A stretch of 64,000 nt of DNA from Candidatus Thalassarchaeaceae archaeon (GCA_943841885.1 CALSZZ010000001.1:1-64000); one strand, 5' to 3'. Positions 18,394-29,135 are shown, counted from the first letter of the stretch. Notes: generated from the letters alone by a model not told the origin. Made by a program: numbers and translations.

Positions 18394-20481
18394 ATGAAAG
18401 GTAAAGACCTCTCGAATACAATTATTATGGAGCCGATAGGAGACATTTCAGTTCCTGAAAATCTCAATCCAACTATTTTGGGATTCATGTGCGGATTAGA
18501 AATACATCAACAATTAGATACAGGCAAACTTCATTCTAGGATGCCTAGTAAATTATTTGATTATAAATTTGAAGAAATTCCTAATACATGGAAAAAATCC
18601 ACACGAAGACTTAGGCCTGCAAGAGGCGAAGGAGGTAAGATCGATGTTGCTGCACGATTTGAACATCGCCGCAATCGTTCATTTGTTTATTTTCAATCTC
18701 CCAATTCAAGTCTAGTTGAATTAGATGAAGCACCACCAGATGTACATGATAAAAATGCTGTAGATGTAGTATTAACGATGTCTGCGATGATGAACGCTAA
18801 ACCTGTTACGGCACTCCAGGCAATGCGCAAGACTGTGGTTGATGGATCAAATACAAGTGGTTTTCAGAGAACAACTTTAGTTGCAACCCAAGGTACTTTA
18901 GAAACTAAATCTGGAAAAGTAGGTATAGATGTCATTTGTCTTGAAGAAGATTCTGCTAGAAAACTCAATACTGAGAAAACTTCTACCGGTGATTTAGTAT
19001 TTTATAACTTAGATAGACTTGGAATACCACTAGTAGAAATAGCAACAGCACCCGATATAATATCTCCAGAACATGCAAAAGAAACTGCAATCCAATTAGG
19101 TTCTTTACTTAGGGACACTCGAAAAGTTCGTAGAGGATTAGGCTCAATTCGTCAGGATCTAAACGTAAGCATTTCTTGTGGTGATAGGGTAGAAATAAAA
19201 GGGTGCCAGGACCTTGATTGGATTCCCAAAATAATAAGATTAGAAATGGCTCGACAGATACACATGTACCGTTTAGCAAATGAGCTACGTAGTGAAGCTA
19301 ATTTGCCAAAATTACCTCCTAATAGATTAAATGATGAAATACCTATTGAAAATAGAGTCGCATTATTTACTAAATCTAAACTCAAACTCAAAATACATGA
19401 TCTAACAGATCTATTTTTGGATTGTGAATCAAGTATGATTCAAAAATCATTATCAAAAAAAGAAGTAGTACGGTGTATTATCTTACCAGGTTTTGCTGGT
19501 AAAATAGGTAATAAAAATTTAGATAATAATGGCGCTCAGTTACCGAGACTTGGAAGAGAATTAGCAAGTGCAGCTAAATTGGCTGGAGTTGCAGGAATAT
19601 TTCATTCCGATGAACTTCCAGCCTATGGAATTACAGATTCCGATATCAATTCTATCATAGATCAACTTTCCTTAGGTAAGTCAGATGCATTTGTACTATG
19701 TGTGGCCCCAAACTGGCAAGCAGATCTTGCCTTAGAATCCGTGTTAAATAGAGCTAGATCTGCATATCATAGAATTATTCAAGAAGTTAGGAATGTTGTA
19801 ATTAAAAAAGGACAGCCAGATGATGGAACTACTACTGCAATGCGACCACTCCCAGGCGGCGCTCGTATGTATCCAGAAACAGATGTACCAATTCTAAAAA
19901 TTAAAGAAGAAAGATGGAAAAATGTCCTCAAAAACATCCCACTAACTCCGCAAGAACGCTATAACAGAATTTCTGAAATAGGAGTTTCGGATAATCAATT
20001 AGATGCTATTTTAAGGGCTGAATTAGATGATACACTAATTGAAGGCGTGGAAGGAAAAATCGATGAAGCAATTCCTGCTCTTCCACCAAAAGCTTGGGCA
20101 ACAGCTATTTTAGAAAATCCTGAAAAAATCCCATATCCTATTTTGGCTGCATCAATCCATCTCCGAGAGTCAAACCTTCTAACGCGTGAAGGAGTTACAG
20201 CAATTAATAAATTGGCAATTAATGCTAATGTTCAAAATTCTGAACTTATCGGTTGGATGTCAGAAAAAATTACTAATCTTGGATATTCACCAGCTGATAG
20301 TAATGATGTAGAAGCAGCTATTGATGAAGTAATTAATGAAATGTCTGATATGGTTAAAAGCAGAGGCATGGGTTCTCTAGGGCCATTAATGGGTATTGTT
20401 ATGAAAAAACTAGGTGGCTCAGCAGATGGTAAAATAGTAAATAAATTATTAAAATCAAAAATTGAAGAATTCTCTAAATAG
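18394..20481 (+). CDS. gatE: Glu-tRNA(Gln) amidotransferase subunit E
   Basis: GFMCGLEIHQQLDTGKLHSRMPSKL, VDGSNTSGFQRT, RRGLGSIRQDLNVSI, AMRPLPGGARMYPETDVP. Confidence 0.93.
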   Translation: MKGKDLSNTIIMEPIGDISVPENLNPTILGFMCGLEIHQQLDTGKLHSRMPSKLFDYKFEEIPNTWKKSTRRLRPARGEGGKIDVAARFEHRRNRSFVYFQSPNSSLVELDEAPPDVHDKNAVDVVLTMSAMMNAKPVTALQAMRKTVVDGSNTSGFQRTTLVATQGTLETKSGKVGIDVICLEEDSARKLNTEKTSTGDLVFYNLDRLGIPLVEIATAPDIISPEHAKETAIQLGSLLRDTRKVRRGLGSIRQDLNVSISCGDRVEIKGCQDLDWIPKIIRLEMARQIHMYRLANELRSEANLPKLPPNRLNDEIPIENRVALFTKSKLKLKIHDLTDLFLDCESSMIQKSLSKKEVVRCIILPGFAGKIGNKNLDNNGAQLPRLGRELASAAKLAGVAGIFHSDELPAYGITDSDINSIIDQLSLGKSDAFVLCVAPNWQADLALESVLNRARSAYHRIIQEVRNVVIKKGQPDDGTTTAMRPLPGGARMYPETDVPILKIKEERWKNVLKNIPLTPQERYNRISEIGVSDNQLDAILRAELDDTLIEGVEGKIDEAIPALPPKAWATAILENPEKIPYPILAASIHLRESNLLTREGVTAINKLAINANVQNSELIGWMSEKITNLGYSPADSNDVEAAIDEVINEMSDMVKSRGMGSLGPLMGIVMKKLGGSADGKIVNKLLKSKIEEFSK

Positions 20482-20559
20482 ATTTCTAAAGTAATATTTA
20501 TACTCTTTACTACAATCATTTAGTAATGTTTATTTTGCTTATTTCGTTGGTAAAAATCC

Positions 20560-21198
20560 GTGAATGCTTTAATTCCATTTATGTTAACTTTTTTATCTGT
20601 ATCAATTTTTATTTATCAAACAACAAAAATGGAAACTAATTTATTTCCAAAAACCTTTGCTACTTTTTCATTACTCTTCATAATAATTACTTTTTCTTCA
20701 ATATCTACAGAATGGAATAGGATGACTACAGAACTTGTTGATGAAGCAGACGATTCCCATTATGGACTTCCTGATTTATGGGACGGAAAGCAAGTAGTCT
20801 GCTTCCATTTTCCAGCAGATTCTGCACCCTCTAATTTTAATGATGGTCGTCACCATTTTGATTATGACGGTACAGATTTCAAAACTGATAAAAATTGGGA
20901 TTCCACTGGGGCCTGCGTCGGTGGTTTTGAGGGTTATGAAAATGGAGTAGATCTTCTCAATGCTGCTGTGGAGGCTACAGGTACAACCTTTGCATATGAT
21001 TATACAGAATATCCTGCAGGTATATTTATTGATAGTATTGCAGGAATTATTCCGTGTGAGGCATTCACTTGTGCAGTAGATTTCTCATCTGGATTTTATT
21101 GGCAACTTCTCCACAATGGAGCATATTCTCCGGTGGGCATTTCCGACGTGGTACTAGATGACGATAGTGTATTGACTTGGCAATTGGCTTCATATTAA
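20560..21198 (+). CDS. membrane-anchored protein with DUF4430 (transcobalamin C-terminal-like) domain
   Basis: N-terminal TM segments, then NGVDLLNAAVEATGTTFAYDYTEYPAGIFIDSIAGI...SGFYWQLLHNGAYSPVGISDVVLDDDSVLTWQL. Confidence 0.65.
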   Translation: MNALIPFMLTFLSVSIFIYQTTKMETNLFPKTFATFSLLFIIITFSSISTEWNRMTTELVDEADDSHYGLPDLWDGKQVVCFHFPADSAPSNFNDGRHHFDYDGTDFKTDKNWDSTGACVGGFEGYENGVDLLNAAVEATGTTFAYDYTEYPAGIFIDSIAGIIPCEAFTCAVDFSSGFYWQLLHNGAYSPVGISDVVLDDDSVLTWQLASY

Positions 21199-21244
21199 TC
21201 ACAACTATGAATAACAAGGTTCTAGACGAGAGGGTTACGATAAC

Positions 21245-21901
21245 ATGATTGATGCACATGCAGTTGACTTAGGGCCTTATGGTTTACTTTTAGTTAATTT
21301 AGCCCTATTATCTATGATAGGTTGGGCATTATGGAAAACTGAAAAGAATATATCTTCTCAAAGCGATATGATTGTTCTAGGACTTCTGGGAATTTTTGCA
21401 GTTTCAGGACGAATCCTACTGGAACCAATACCAAATGTACAACCTGTAACAGTAATAGTTCTAATGAGTGGTATCTACTTTGGTTTTACTAGATCAATTA
21501 TTCTTGCTACTTCTGTTGCGTTAATTTCTAATATTTTTCTTGGTCATGGTCTATGGACCTTATACCAAGCCTTTGGATGGTCATTAATAGGACTAATTGG
21601 TTCATTGCTATCAGATAAATTACATTCAAAAAATATTACTTCCAATACTCCTCTGATGATAATAGCAGCACTTTCTGGCTTCATTTTTGATTGGACCGTA
21701 TCTCTTAGCGTTCTACACACTTTAGGTCCTGACTTATTGCTCTTGTATCTCTTCTCAGGAATTCCATTTGATTTACTTCATGCTGCTGGAAATATGTTCT
21801 TCGTCGCTTGGCTTGCTACTCCGTTGAGCGAAATAATGACTCGCCATGTAACTGTAAAAAAGCCATCGGCGGTGAAAGAACTTGTCCAAAATCGGATTTG
21901 A
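21245..21901 (+). CDS. ECF-type transporter S component-like membrane protein
   Basis: Five to six predicted TM helices; GIFAVSGRILLEPIPNVQPVTVIVLMSGIYFGFTRSIILATSVALISNIFLGHGLWTLYQAFGWSLIGLIG. Confidence 0.65.
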   Translation: MIDAHAVDLGPYGLLLVNLALLSMIGWALWKTEKNISSQSDMIVLGLLGIFAVSGRILLEPIPNVQPVTVIVLMSGIYFGFTRSIILATSVALISNIFLGHGLWTLYQAFGWSLIGLIGSLLSDKLHSKNITSNTPLMIIAALSGFIFDWTVSLSVLHTLGPDLLLLYLFSGIPFDLLHAAGNMFFVAWLATPLSEIMTRHVTVKKPSAVKELVQNRI

Positions 21902-22253
21902 AACTACAATGGTATTGGTCACACGGAATGACCTTCAATTATCAAGAGGTAAATTAGCAGCACAATGTAGTCATGCAACAGCAGAATGTATCTTAAAAGC
22001 AAAACGACAATCGCCCCAAATTCTTGAAAAATATTTGAAAAGTGGTGCAAGAAAGATTGTATGTTCTGCTTCAAATATTGATGCATTAAAAAGAATATAT
22101 GGAGAGGCGAAAGCCGCAGGTCTAATTTGTTACATGGTAATGGATGCAGGACATACAGAGATACCTGCAGGAACCACTACAGTTGTTGGGATAGGCCCGG
22201 GAATGAGAAATTCTATTGATAAAATAACGAGTAGTCTACCTTTGGTTAAATAA
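21882..22253 (+). CDS. pth2: peptidyl-tRNA hydrolase Pth2
   Basis: VTRNDLQLSRGKLAAQCSHATAE ... DAGHTEIPAGTTTVVGIGP. Confidence 0.92.
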   Translation: MSKIGFETTMVLVTRNDLQLSRGKLAAQCSHATAECILKAKRQSPQILEKYLKSGARKIVCSASNIDALKRIYGEAKAAGLICYMVMDAGHTEIPAGTTTVVGIGPGMRNSIDKITSSLPLVK

Positions 22254-22295
22254 TCTTCCAAAATAGTCATGAATAATGTTCCGTTCTGAAGGGCC

Positions 22296-22817
22296 ATGGC
22301 AACACATGTAGTACTCTCTCCTAAAGTCAGAGAAAAACTACTTTCAGAATGTTCAGAGATCACTAGTTTCTTAGATTGGTTAGAATCAATTGATAGACGA
22401 CCAGGGCTTGATGAATTGGCCATGAGATTATCTAACTTGAATCCAAATATTGATGCTGTAGAAAATTCTGTTGGATATGCCGAAGAAGGATATAAAAGGC
22501 ATGTTATTAAAGAAAATGACTTTTATGAATTAGCAATTATATGTTGGAAACCGGGTCAAGCAACTCCTGTCCACGACCATGAAGGAAGTGATTGTGCCTT
22601 CTTGATAGTATCTGGTGTCTCTACAGAAACAACCTACAAAATAAACGAAGAAGGAGTTCCATTTCCTACTGATTTAACAATAAGAAAATCGGGAGAGATA
22701 TGTGCTGCAAAAGAACAAGATATTCATACGGTGTCCAATGAGGGGGATGTCGGTCTTGTTGAATTACACGTATACACTCCACCTTTGAGTGGATACAACA
22801 TATATTCTAGTGAATGA
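22296..22817 (+). CDS. cysteine dioxygenase family (cupin)
   Basis: ELAIICWKPGQATPVHDHEGSDCAFLIVSG ... DIHTVSNEGDVGLVELHVYTPPLSG. Confidence 0.82.
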   Translation: MATHVVLSPKVREKLLSECSEITSFLDWLESIDRRPGLDELAMRLSNLNPNIDAVENSVGYAEEGYKRHVIKENDFYELAIICWKPGQATPVHDHEGSDCAFLIVSGVSTETTYKINEEGVPFPTDLTIRKSGEICAAKEQDIHTVSNEGDVGLVELHVYTPPLSGYNIYSSE

Positions 22818-22820
22818 TAA

Positions 22821-24434
22821 TTATATCATTAATTCAGTCGCTTTCTCTATCCATCCTTGTTTTTCAATTCTTCCAGGGGGGAATTCAATTGCATTATTTA
22901 TAATTTCCATATTTCTAACATCCATTCTACTAATTTGTTCATATGAAATAATCTCTAATGCATTTAGCTTTCTTTCTACAAATTTATCTATACCATCTAT
23001 CTTAGTCAAATCATCTGATTCATCAAAATCCGCATCACCAATAACCTTCCAATCCACTTGGTGAACTCTAAGGGCTATTCTTTCAAGAACTAATTCTTCT
23101 CTAACCATTAGATTGGCTTTTAATTTTAATTCTGCTTCCATTGCTTCTCTTTCGACCTTTTGTCTTTCAGACTCCATGCCAATAACCTGATCAACTTCTC
23201 TATCCGCTTCAGACTCCATCCTTTCCAGTTCATCTTGAACCTGCTGAGCTTTCTTCAATGTTTCATTTATTGCTTCTCGCTCTTCTTTAATTTGTATTTC
23301 CATTTGCTCTTTTTCTTCTTGTGCTTTAGCGGCTTCAGCTTTTGCAATAACAATATCTTTTTCTAAGGCTGCAATCTCTTTTACTACACTCTTTGCTGCC
23401 TTTCTTTCATGGCTTAATTGTCCTTTGGTTTTAACTAATGCTTCTTTACTTTCAGCCATAGCCTGTTTTGCTTCAGCTTCTTTAACTTCTCTTTTCTCTG
23501 ATTCACTCTCTATTTTTGTTTCTGCTTTTTCTTTAATTTCGCCAAGTTTCTCTAATTCTTCTTGTGCCTTTTCCTGCATCTTTTTAGCTTCTTCAATTTG
23601 CTTTTCAGCAATTTTCCTCTCCATAGTTACCTTTTTAGCTTCAGCTTCGGCTTTAGCCGTAGCTTTCATTTCCTTTTGCAACTCTTTTGTAGCTTCTTTG
23701 GCAGCAGCCATTGCTTCTTTGGCTTCTTTCATTAATAACTTACTCTTTTCTGACTCTTCGACTACTTTTTCTTTCGCTTCAGCTTCTCTAGCTTGTAATG
23801 ATTCTCTTGAAGCCATAGAATCTTCTGCAGCCTTTGCCATCATTTCTTGGGCAGCAGCAGCTTTAGCTTCAGCTTCCTTTCTTTGCAGCTCTGCTTTTTT
23901 AGCTTCAGTCTGAGCCTTTACAGCTTCTTTAGCATCTTTAGCTTCTGCCTTTTTAGCCTTAATTTGCTCCTTTGCAGATTCCTTTGCTGAAGCAATCGCC
24001 TCCTTTTTTGCTTTAGCATCAGCCTTAGCATTAGCCTTAGCCTGCTCCTTTGCAGCAGCCATTTTTTCTTTCTTAGCCTCCGCATCAGCCTTGGCTTGTT
24101 CTTTCGCTGCTGATGCTTCTTCACTCGCCTTGATTTCTGCGGCTAAATCAGCCTTAGCATCATCTTCAGAAACTTCTATTTTCTTTTTCTTCTTAGGTTT
24201 TTCTTCCTCTGCTGGAGCTTCTTCTACTTCCTTAACTTTCTTTTTTGGAGATGATTTCGCCTCTTTAGCATATTTCTGAAGTAATTTTTTAATCATGGTA
24301 TCATAATTACCATCAAACTTAGCTAATAATTTTGGAATATTATTCAATCTAGTTGATAATTCTGGTTCTTCAACATATTTTTTATATGTTTTTTTCAAAA
24401 TAGCCGTAGCCTCTTCCTCTGATAACTTGCCCAC
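22821..24434 (-). CDS. long Ala/Lys/Glu-rich coiled-coil protein with C-terminal helix-hairpin-helix-like segment
   Basis: Extended KAEAKAKKEAI-type heptads; C-terminal DLTKIDGIDKFVERKLNALEIISYEQISRM. Confidence 0.7.
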   Translation of the reverse strand: MGKLSEEEATAILKKTYKKYVEEPELSTRLNNIPKLLAKFDGNYDTMIKKLLQKYAKEAKSSPKKKVKEVEEAPAEEEKPKKKKKIEVSEDDAKADLAAEIKASEEASAAKEQAKADAEAKKEKMAAAKEQAKANAKADAKAKKEAIASAKESAKEQIKAKKAEAKDAKEAVKAQTEAKKAELQRKEAEAKAAAAQEMMAKAAEDSMASRESLQAREAEAKEKVVEESEKSKLLMKEAKEAMAAAKEATKELQKEMKATAKAEAEAKKVTMERKIAEKQIEEAKKMQEKAQEELEKLGEIKEKAETKIESESEKREVKEAEAKQAMAESKEALVKTKGQLSHERKAAKSVVKEIAALEKDIVIAKAEAAKAQEEKEQMEIQIKEEREAINETLKKAQQVQDELERMESEADREVDQVIGMESERQKVEREAMEAELKLKANLMVREELVLERIALRVHQVDWKVIGDADFDESDDLTKIDGIDKFVERKLNALEIISYEQISRMDVRNMEIINNAIEFPPGRIEKQGWIEKATELMI

Positions 24435-24515
24435 GAATTAACCCTAGAGAACTTAGGTTTAATATTTTGACCCAAAAACTGTTTTATTTCCTATTCTTTC
24501 CTAGAAAAATATACT

Positions 24516-25748
24516 TTAATTTCCGTCCATCATTTCTTCTAACCTAGTTAATCCTAAGTCTACATTGTCGTAAGAAGGTCCGAATGAAAACCTAACCCAT
24601 TTGTTAAATCTCTGTTCTTCTCTACTTGGTTTTGGATTAACATCAAAGAATGTTCCGGGAACTGTCATTACTTTCTTATCTAACGCTTTCCAGAAGAAAT
24701 CAATTCCAGTATTATATCCATCTGGTAGATTTTCAACACATGCCCAAATATAAAATGTAGAATCACCCTTTAAGCATCTAATTCCCATATTGGTTAATCT
24801 ATCTAACATCATATTTTTTTTCTTTGAGAACATATCTCTCAATGCACTAGTTTCTTGATCTGCATATTCTGGCTCTAGCGCACGTAAAGCTAGTCGTTGA
24901 CTGACTCTACTAGGTCCTCCATCAATCGCACTAGCAGCCCTTCCCAGGGTTTCAATAATTTCTGATGGTCCCAAAACCCATCCCATTCTCCATCCAGGAT
25001 ATCTAAATGATTTTGTCAATCCATCAACTACAAGAATCGGATCAGTCTCTGGATCTTCTACAAATTCTGCACTAGATACAGGACCACATCCAGGTTCTCT
25101 ATCTTCATATATGAAATGAGAATAGAATTCATCCATCAATAAAACACATCCGGTTTCCCTTGCAGTTTGACAGTAGGATGCTAATTCACTTCCTTGTATT
25201 ACATGACCAGTAGGATTACAAGGATTAGAAACTAAATAACTATCAAGATTTTTAGCTATTTCTTTAAATTCTTCAGAAGGTATCGAAAAATTATTTTCTT
25301 CTTTGGTTGGTATTAGAACTGGCTCTAATCTAGGAGTCGCATAATCCATCATGTCTTGGTATGCAGTATAGTCAGGTATCTGATACCCCATCTTGCCTTG
25401 AACTGCACCAAAAATTCGGCTAAGCATTAATCTCCCTCCTTGTGATATTCCTACATTAGCTGCAGTGTACGGTTTTTTTCCTCTTCGATAATATCTATTG
25501 TAATGCTTTGCAACTGCTTCACGCATCTCATCGGTACCATTGATCGGCCCATAGGCTTGATCTTCAGGCTCAATTAATACATTCCTCAATCTGTCAGGTG
25601 CTCCTTCCATTTCTCCTATTTCTGGTTGACCTTGACCAAGGTTACACCAGTCTGGATTACCATTCCAGAACCCTCTCTTCACTGCTTCAGAAACTACCCA
25701 AATTACGCCCATATAGGGTACTTCTCTAAACGCCCCTTCTTTCTCCAT
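24516..25748 (-). CDS. PLP-dependent aminotransferase, class I/II
   Basis: NPCNPTGHVIQGSEL, LLMDEFYSHFIYE, DGLTKSFRYPGWRMGWVLGP. Confidence 0.88.
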   Translation of the reverse strand: MEKEGAFREVPYMGVIWVVSEAVKRGFWNGNPDWCNLGQGQPEIGEMEGAPDRLRNVLIEPEDQAYGPINGTDEMREAVAKHYNRYYRRGKKPYTAANVGISQGGRLMLSRIFGAVQGKMGYQIPDYTAYQDMMDYATPRLEPVLIPTKEENNFSIPSEEFKEIAKNLDSYLVSNPCNPTGHVIQGSELASYCQTARETGCVLLMDEFYSHFIYEDREPGCGPVSSAEFVEDPETDPILVVDGLTKSFRYPGWRMGWVLGPSEIIETLGRAASAIDGGPSRVSQRLALRALEPEYADQETSALRDMFSKKKNMMLDRLTNMGIRCLKGDSTFYIWACVENLPDGYNTGIDFFWKALDKKVMTVPGTFFDVNPKPSREEQRFNKWVRFSFGPSYDNVDLGLTRLEEMMDGN

Positions 25749-25852
25749 GGTCTCCGGTATTTATTCATCATATCAATATTTTTGATTATCAATTAATTCC
25801 ATAAAAATCATAATTAAATCCTTTAAAATATCAAATCTGACGTATATCTAAT

Positions 25853-28800
25853 ATGCTACCTATTCAAGGGACAAATATGTTTGCCCCGCTATCTAGCAAA
25901 TCGATCACAAGCTTAACAATGTGTTTTATGCTTTTGATGGTTCCTCTAACAGTATTTTCTTCTAATTATGAAGAATCATTTCTAGAACCAGAATCAGAAA
26001 AGCATTTCACTTTATCATCATTAAATATGCCTGGATTCCAAACAGGCTCAATATATACAGATCAAAGTATTTCTGTAGGAAGCGCGTATGCATGTGCAGT
26101 TTTAACCAATGGAGATGTGAGTTGTTGGGGGAATGGGAATTGGGGGAAATTAGGTTATATTTCTACTCCAGGAGCAGGTATAGACACCTCTAATAGAGCT
26201 TATCCCACAAATGTAAATTCACTTCATCAAAATACGGGGCACTTTGAGGAGGTATCAACTAGTACTGCTTCAACTTGTGCGCTGAATGAAATTGGTAATA
26301 TTTATTGTTGGGGCTGGGATGGATCTGGGCAATTAGGTAATGAAGATAACGACGCCTCTGCTGCTGGAACTCCAGATGCAGTTTCTCCAGTGATGGTAGC
26401 ACTTCCGGAAAATACCTCTGCTCTTACTGTAGTATCATCAGCAACTCAACATCATAAATGTGCTATATTGAATAACTCTGAGACAATATGTTGGGGGTCT
26501 AATACTAGGGGCCAACTAGGAGCAAATTGGGTTTGTGATACAAGTAGTGATAATTGCACATACATGGAATACGATTGGGATGATGCTGGAACATCATTCC
26601 CACAGGTTGTACAATTTCCACAAAATCGGTCTGCTATCGCTATCGCTGCAGGAGGAGAATTTACTTGTGCAATTACAGATAATCATGCTATATATTGTTG
26701 GGGTAAAAACCAAGGTTTTTTACTAGGCCAAGGAGATGAAATAACACGTACAGTTCCCAGACTTACTGAACTTCCAGGTGGTCGTGAAGCCGTGGCAATC
26801 GCTGCAGGAGGTAATAGTGCGTGTGCCATTAGCATTGATCATAATGTATATTGTTGGGGAAGTGGAGGTAATGGAGTATTGGGCGATGGTTCAAACGCCT
26901 CTAATCCTACACCTGGTTTGGTCACATTAGATGAAGGTGATATACCCATATCAATAACTGCTGGTTTAGGATTTTATTGTATTGTCCTAGATACAGGAGT
27001 ATCAAAGTGCTGGGGCGGAAACTGGCATGGCGCACTAGGGGATGGAGGAGTTTTAGATGATTTTAATAATGGCATTCCTAGGGTTTTACCAACTAATGTT
27101 ACTGGAAATCATTCATTTGTAGCAATAGAATCAGGTCAACAAAATACATGTGCAATAAAAAGTAATGGATCTGCGTATTGTTGGGGAAGGCCATATGACG
27201 GCGCAACAGGTGATGGTTCAATCGGCATGACAGGACAAATCAATTATCCTGTAAGAGTAGGATTATCCACAAATCCACTATTCACTGATGCATCTGAACG
27301 AGATCATGATGATGATGGAATAGTTACTATTTTTGATCCAAATCCATATATGTGTAATTCTGGCTATTATCAATTAAATAATGAGTGTATAGAGGTATAT
27401 GAGGGAGCATATTCGATTGATGGAGTTGTATATTTATGTGATTATGGTACATATCAACCTACAACCGGCCAGACTTCTTGTATTGATTCTGACCCAGGTC
27501 ATTATGTAGACACAACAAATGCAACTGAGCAACTAGAATGTCTCGCAGGAACTCACCAACCAAATTCAGCACAAGCTGATTGTATTGATAATTCTCCGGG
27601 ATATTATTCTTTAAATGGTGCTGAACAACAAATTGGTTGCCCTTATGGTTCTTACCAACCATCCCCGAATAGTACAAGTTGTATCTCTACAGATTCTGGA
27701 TATTTTACTAACTCTGTAGGATCTAGCTCCCAAACTCCTTGTCCGGCTGGTTCTTATCAACCACTTCCAAGCCAGAACACATGTATTTCTGCAGATTTAG
27801 GATACTTTGTATCTTCATCGGGTTCCACTAATCAAGAAATGTGTAGTATAGGGAACTATACTGATTCAATGGGCCAAGTAGAATGTATTTTGGCTTCACA
27901 GGGATACTATGTTGCTGGAATTGGACAAGACAGTCAACAAGCCTGTGAATCTGGAACTTACCAAACTCTACAAGGACAATCAGATTGTAGCTATGCATCT
28001 TCGGGATATTATGTCCCTTCGAATGGCTCTTCTCAACAAATACCTTGTTCTGAAGGAAGCTATCAGCCTACAGGAGGCGGCACTTCATGTATTCTTGCTG
28101 CTCCAGGATCTTTCGTTGATTCTGTAGGTGCAACAGAGCCATCACAATGTGAACTAGGGACCTATTCTTCTGAAGAAGGACAAGAAGACTGTACTCTTGC
28201 AGCACCTGGATCATTCGTTGATTCTGCAGGTGCAACTGAACCAATACCCTGTCCGTCCGGACAATACCAAGAAACTGATGGATCGACATCGTGTGTAGAT
28301 TCACCTCCTGGTTATATAACTAGCAATGACGGCTCTTCCGCAGCATCTCCTTGTCAACCAGGAACATATGCAGAGGCTGGACAATCTTCTTGTGTAGATG
28401 CAGATCCAGGAAATTTTGTGCCTGATTCAGCACAATCATCTCAACAACTTTGTGACCAAGGAACATACCAGCCTGATGCAGGCCAATCATCATGCTTACC
28501 TTCTCAACCTGGAAATTATGTATCTAAATATGGTCAAACTGAACAGACATCTTGTGAAACAGGAACGTATCAACCTGGTCAGAATAGTTTAGATTGTGTG
28601 CCGGCAGATCCAGGAAACTTTGTTCCTGCTTCAGGTAGGTCGTATCAGAATGACTGTGAAAAAGGACAATATCAACCTGACTCAGGCCAATCTGAATGTA
28701 TGATGGCAGATCCTGGTAGTTTCGTTCCTTCTTCAGGTGCAGAACGACAATTCCCTTGTTCACCTGGAACTTATCAACCAGCATCTGGTAAATTCAATTG

Positions 28801-29098
28801 CGAGATGGCTTCTGAAGATCATTTTGTTTCAGAATCGGGAGCGACTGAACAAACACCTTGTTCATCAGGAGATATTCAACCTAACTCAGGTGCTTTAAGA
28901 TGTATTGAAGGGGCAAAATCATTTGGTGATTATCTTCCAATTCTGATTATTCCATTATTAATTATTGGTTCTGCATTATTTTACAAGTATAGAAATAAAG
29001 GAGATAACTCTACTAGTACTAAGAAAAGTAGAGATGGCCAATGGGGAGAAAAGACAATTGATTATGTCCCTAAGTCCATTGGTAGAAGGAAGAAATAA
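25853..29098 (+). CDS. large surface protein: signal peptide, RCC1-type repeats, Cys-rich ephrin-receptor/GCC2-GCC3-like repeats, C-terminal TM anchor
   Basis: Repeated C(A/I)(I/V)...VYCWG...G(Q/V)LG(D/Q)G units, then about 33-aa CxxGTYQPxxGQxxCxxADPGxFVxxxG units; terminal YLPILIIPLLIIGSALFYKY. Confidence 0.85.
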   Translation: MLPIQGTNMFAPLSSKSITSLTMCFMLLMVPLTVFSSNYEESFLEPESEKHFTLSSLNMPGFQTGSIYTDQSISVGSAYACAVLTNGDVSCWGNGNWGKLGYISTPGAGIDTSNRAYPTNVNSLHQNTGHFEEVSTSTASTCALNEIGNIYCWGWDGSGQLGNEDNDASAAGTPDAVSPVMVALPENTSALTVVSSATQHHKCAILNNSETICWGSNTRGQLGANWVCDTSSDNCTYMEYDWDDAGTSFPQVVQFPQNRSAIAIAAGGEFTCAITDNHAIYCWGKNQGFLLGQGDEITRTVPRLTELPGGREAVAIAAGGNSACAISIDHNVYCWGSGGNGVLGDGSNASNPTPGLVTLDEGDIPISITAGLGFYCIVLDTGVSKCWGGNWHGALGDGGVLDDFNNGIPRVLPTNVTGNHSFVAIESGQQNTCAIKSNGSAYCWGRPYDGATGDGSIGMTGQINYPVRVGLSTNPLFTDASERDHDDDGIVTIFDPNPYMCNSGYYQLNNECIEVYEGAYSIDGVVYLCDYGTYQPTTGQTSCIDSDPGHYVDTTNATEQLECLAGTHQPNSAQADCIDNSPGYYSLNGAEQQIGCPYGSYQPSPNSTSCISTDSGYFTNSVGSSSQTPCPAGSYQPLPSQNTCISADLGYFVSSSGSTNQEMCSIGNYTDSMGQVECILASQGYYVAGIGQDSQQACESGTYQTLQGQSDCSYASSGYYVPSNGSSQQIPCSEGSYQPTGGGTSCILAAPGSFVDSVGATEPSQCELGTYSSEEGQEDCTLAAPGSFVDSAGATEPIPCPSGQYQETDGSTSCVDSPPGYITSNDGSSAASPCQPGTYAEAGQSSCVDADPGNFVPDSAQSSQQLCDQGTYQPDAGQSSCLPSQPGNYVSKYGQTEQTSCETGTYQPGQNSLDCVPADPGNFVPASGRSYQNDCEKGQYQPDSGQSECMMADPGSFVPSSGAERQFPCSPGTYQPASGKFNCEMASEDHFVSESGATEQTPCSSGDIQPNSGALRCIEGAKSFGDYLPILIIPLLIIGSALFYKYRNKGDNSTSTKKSRDGQWGEKTIDYVPKSIGRRKK

Positions 29099-29135
29099 TG
29101 ATACTTGTTATGTTTGATTACTAAATGGTGATAAT

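Noticed and set aside
23425-23913. 162-aa Ser/Ala/Phe-rich antisense ORF
   Set aside because: Mirror of the low-complexity coiled-coil gene on the opposite strand.
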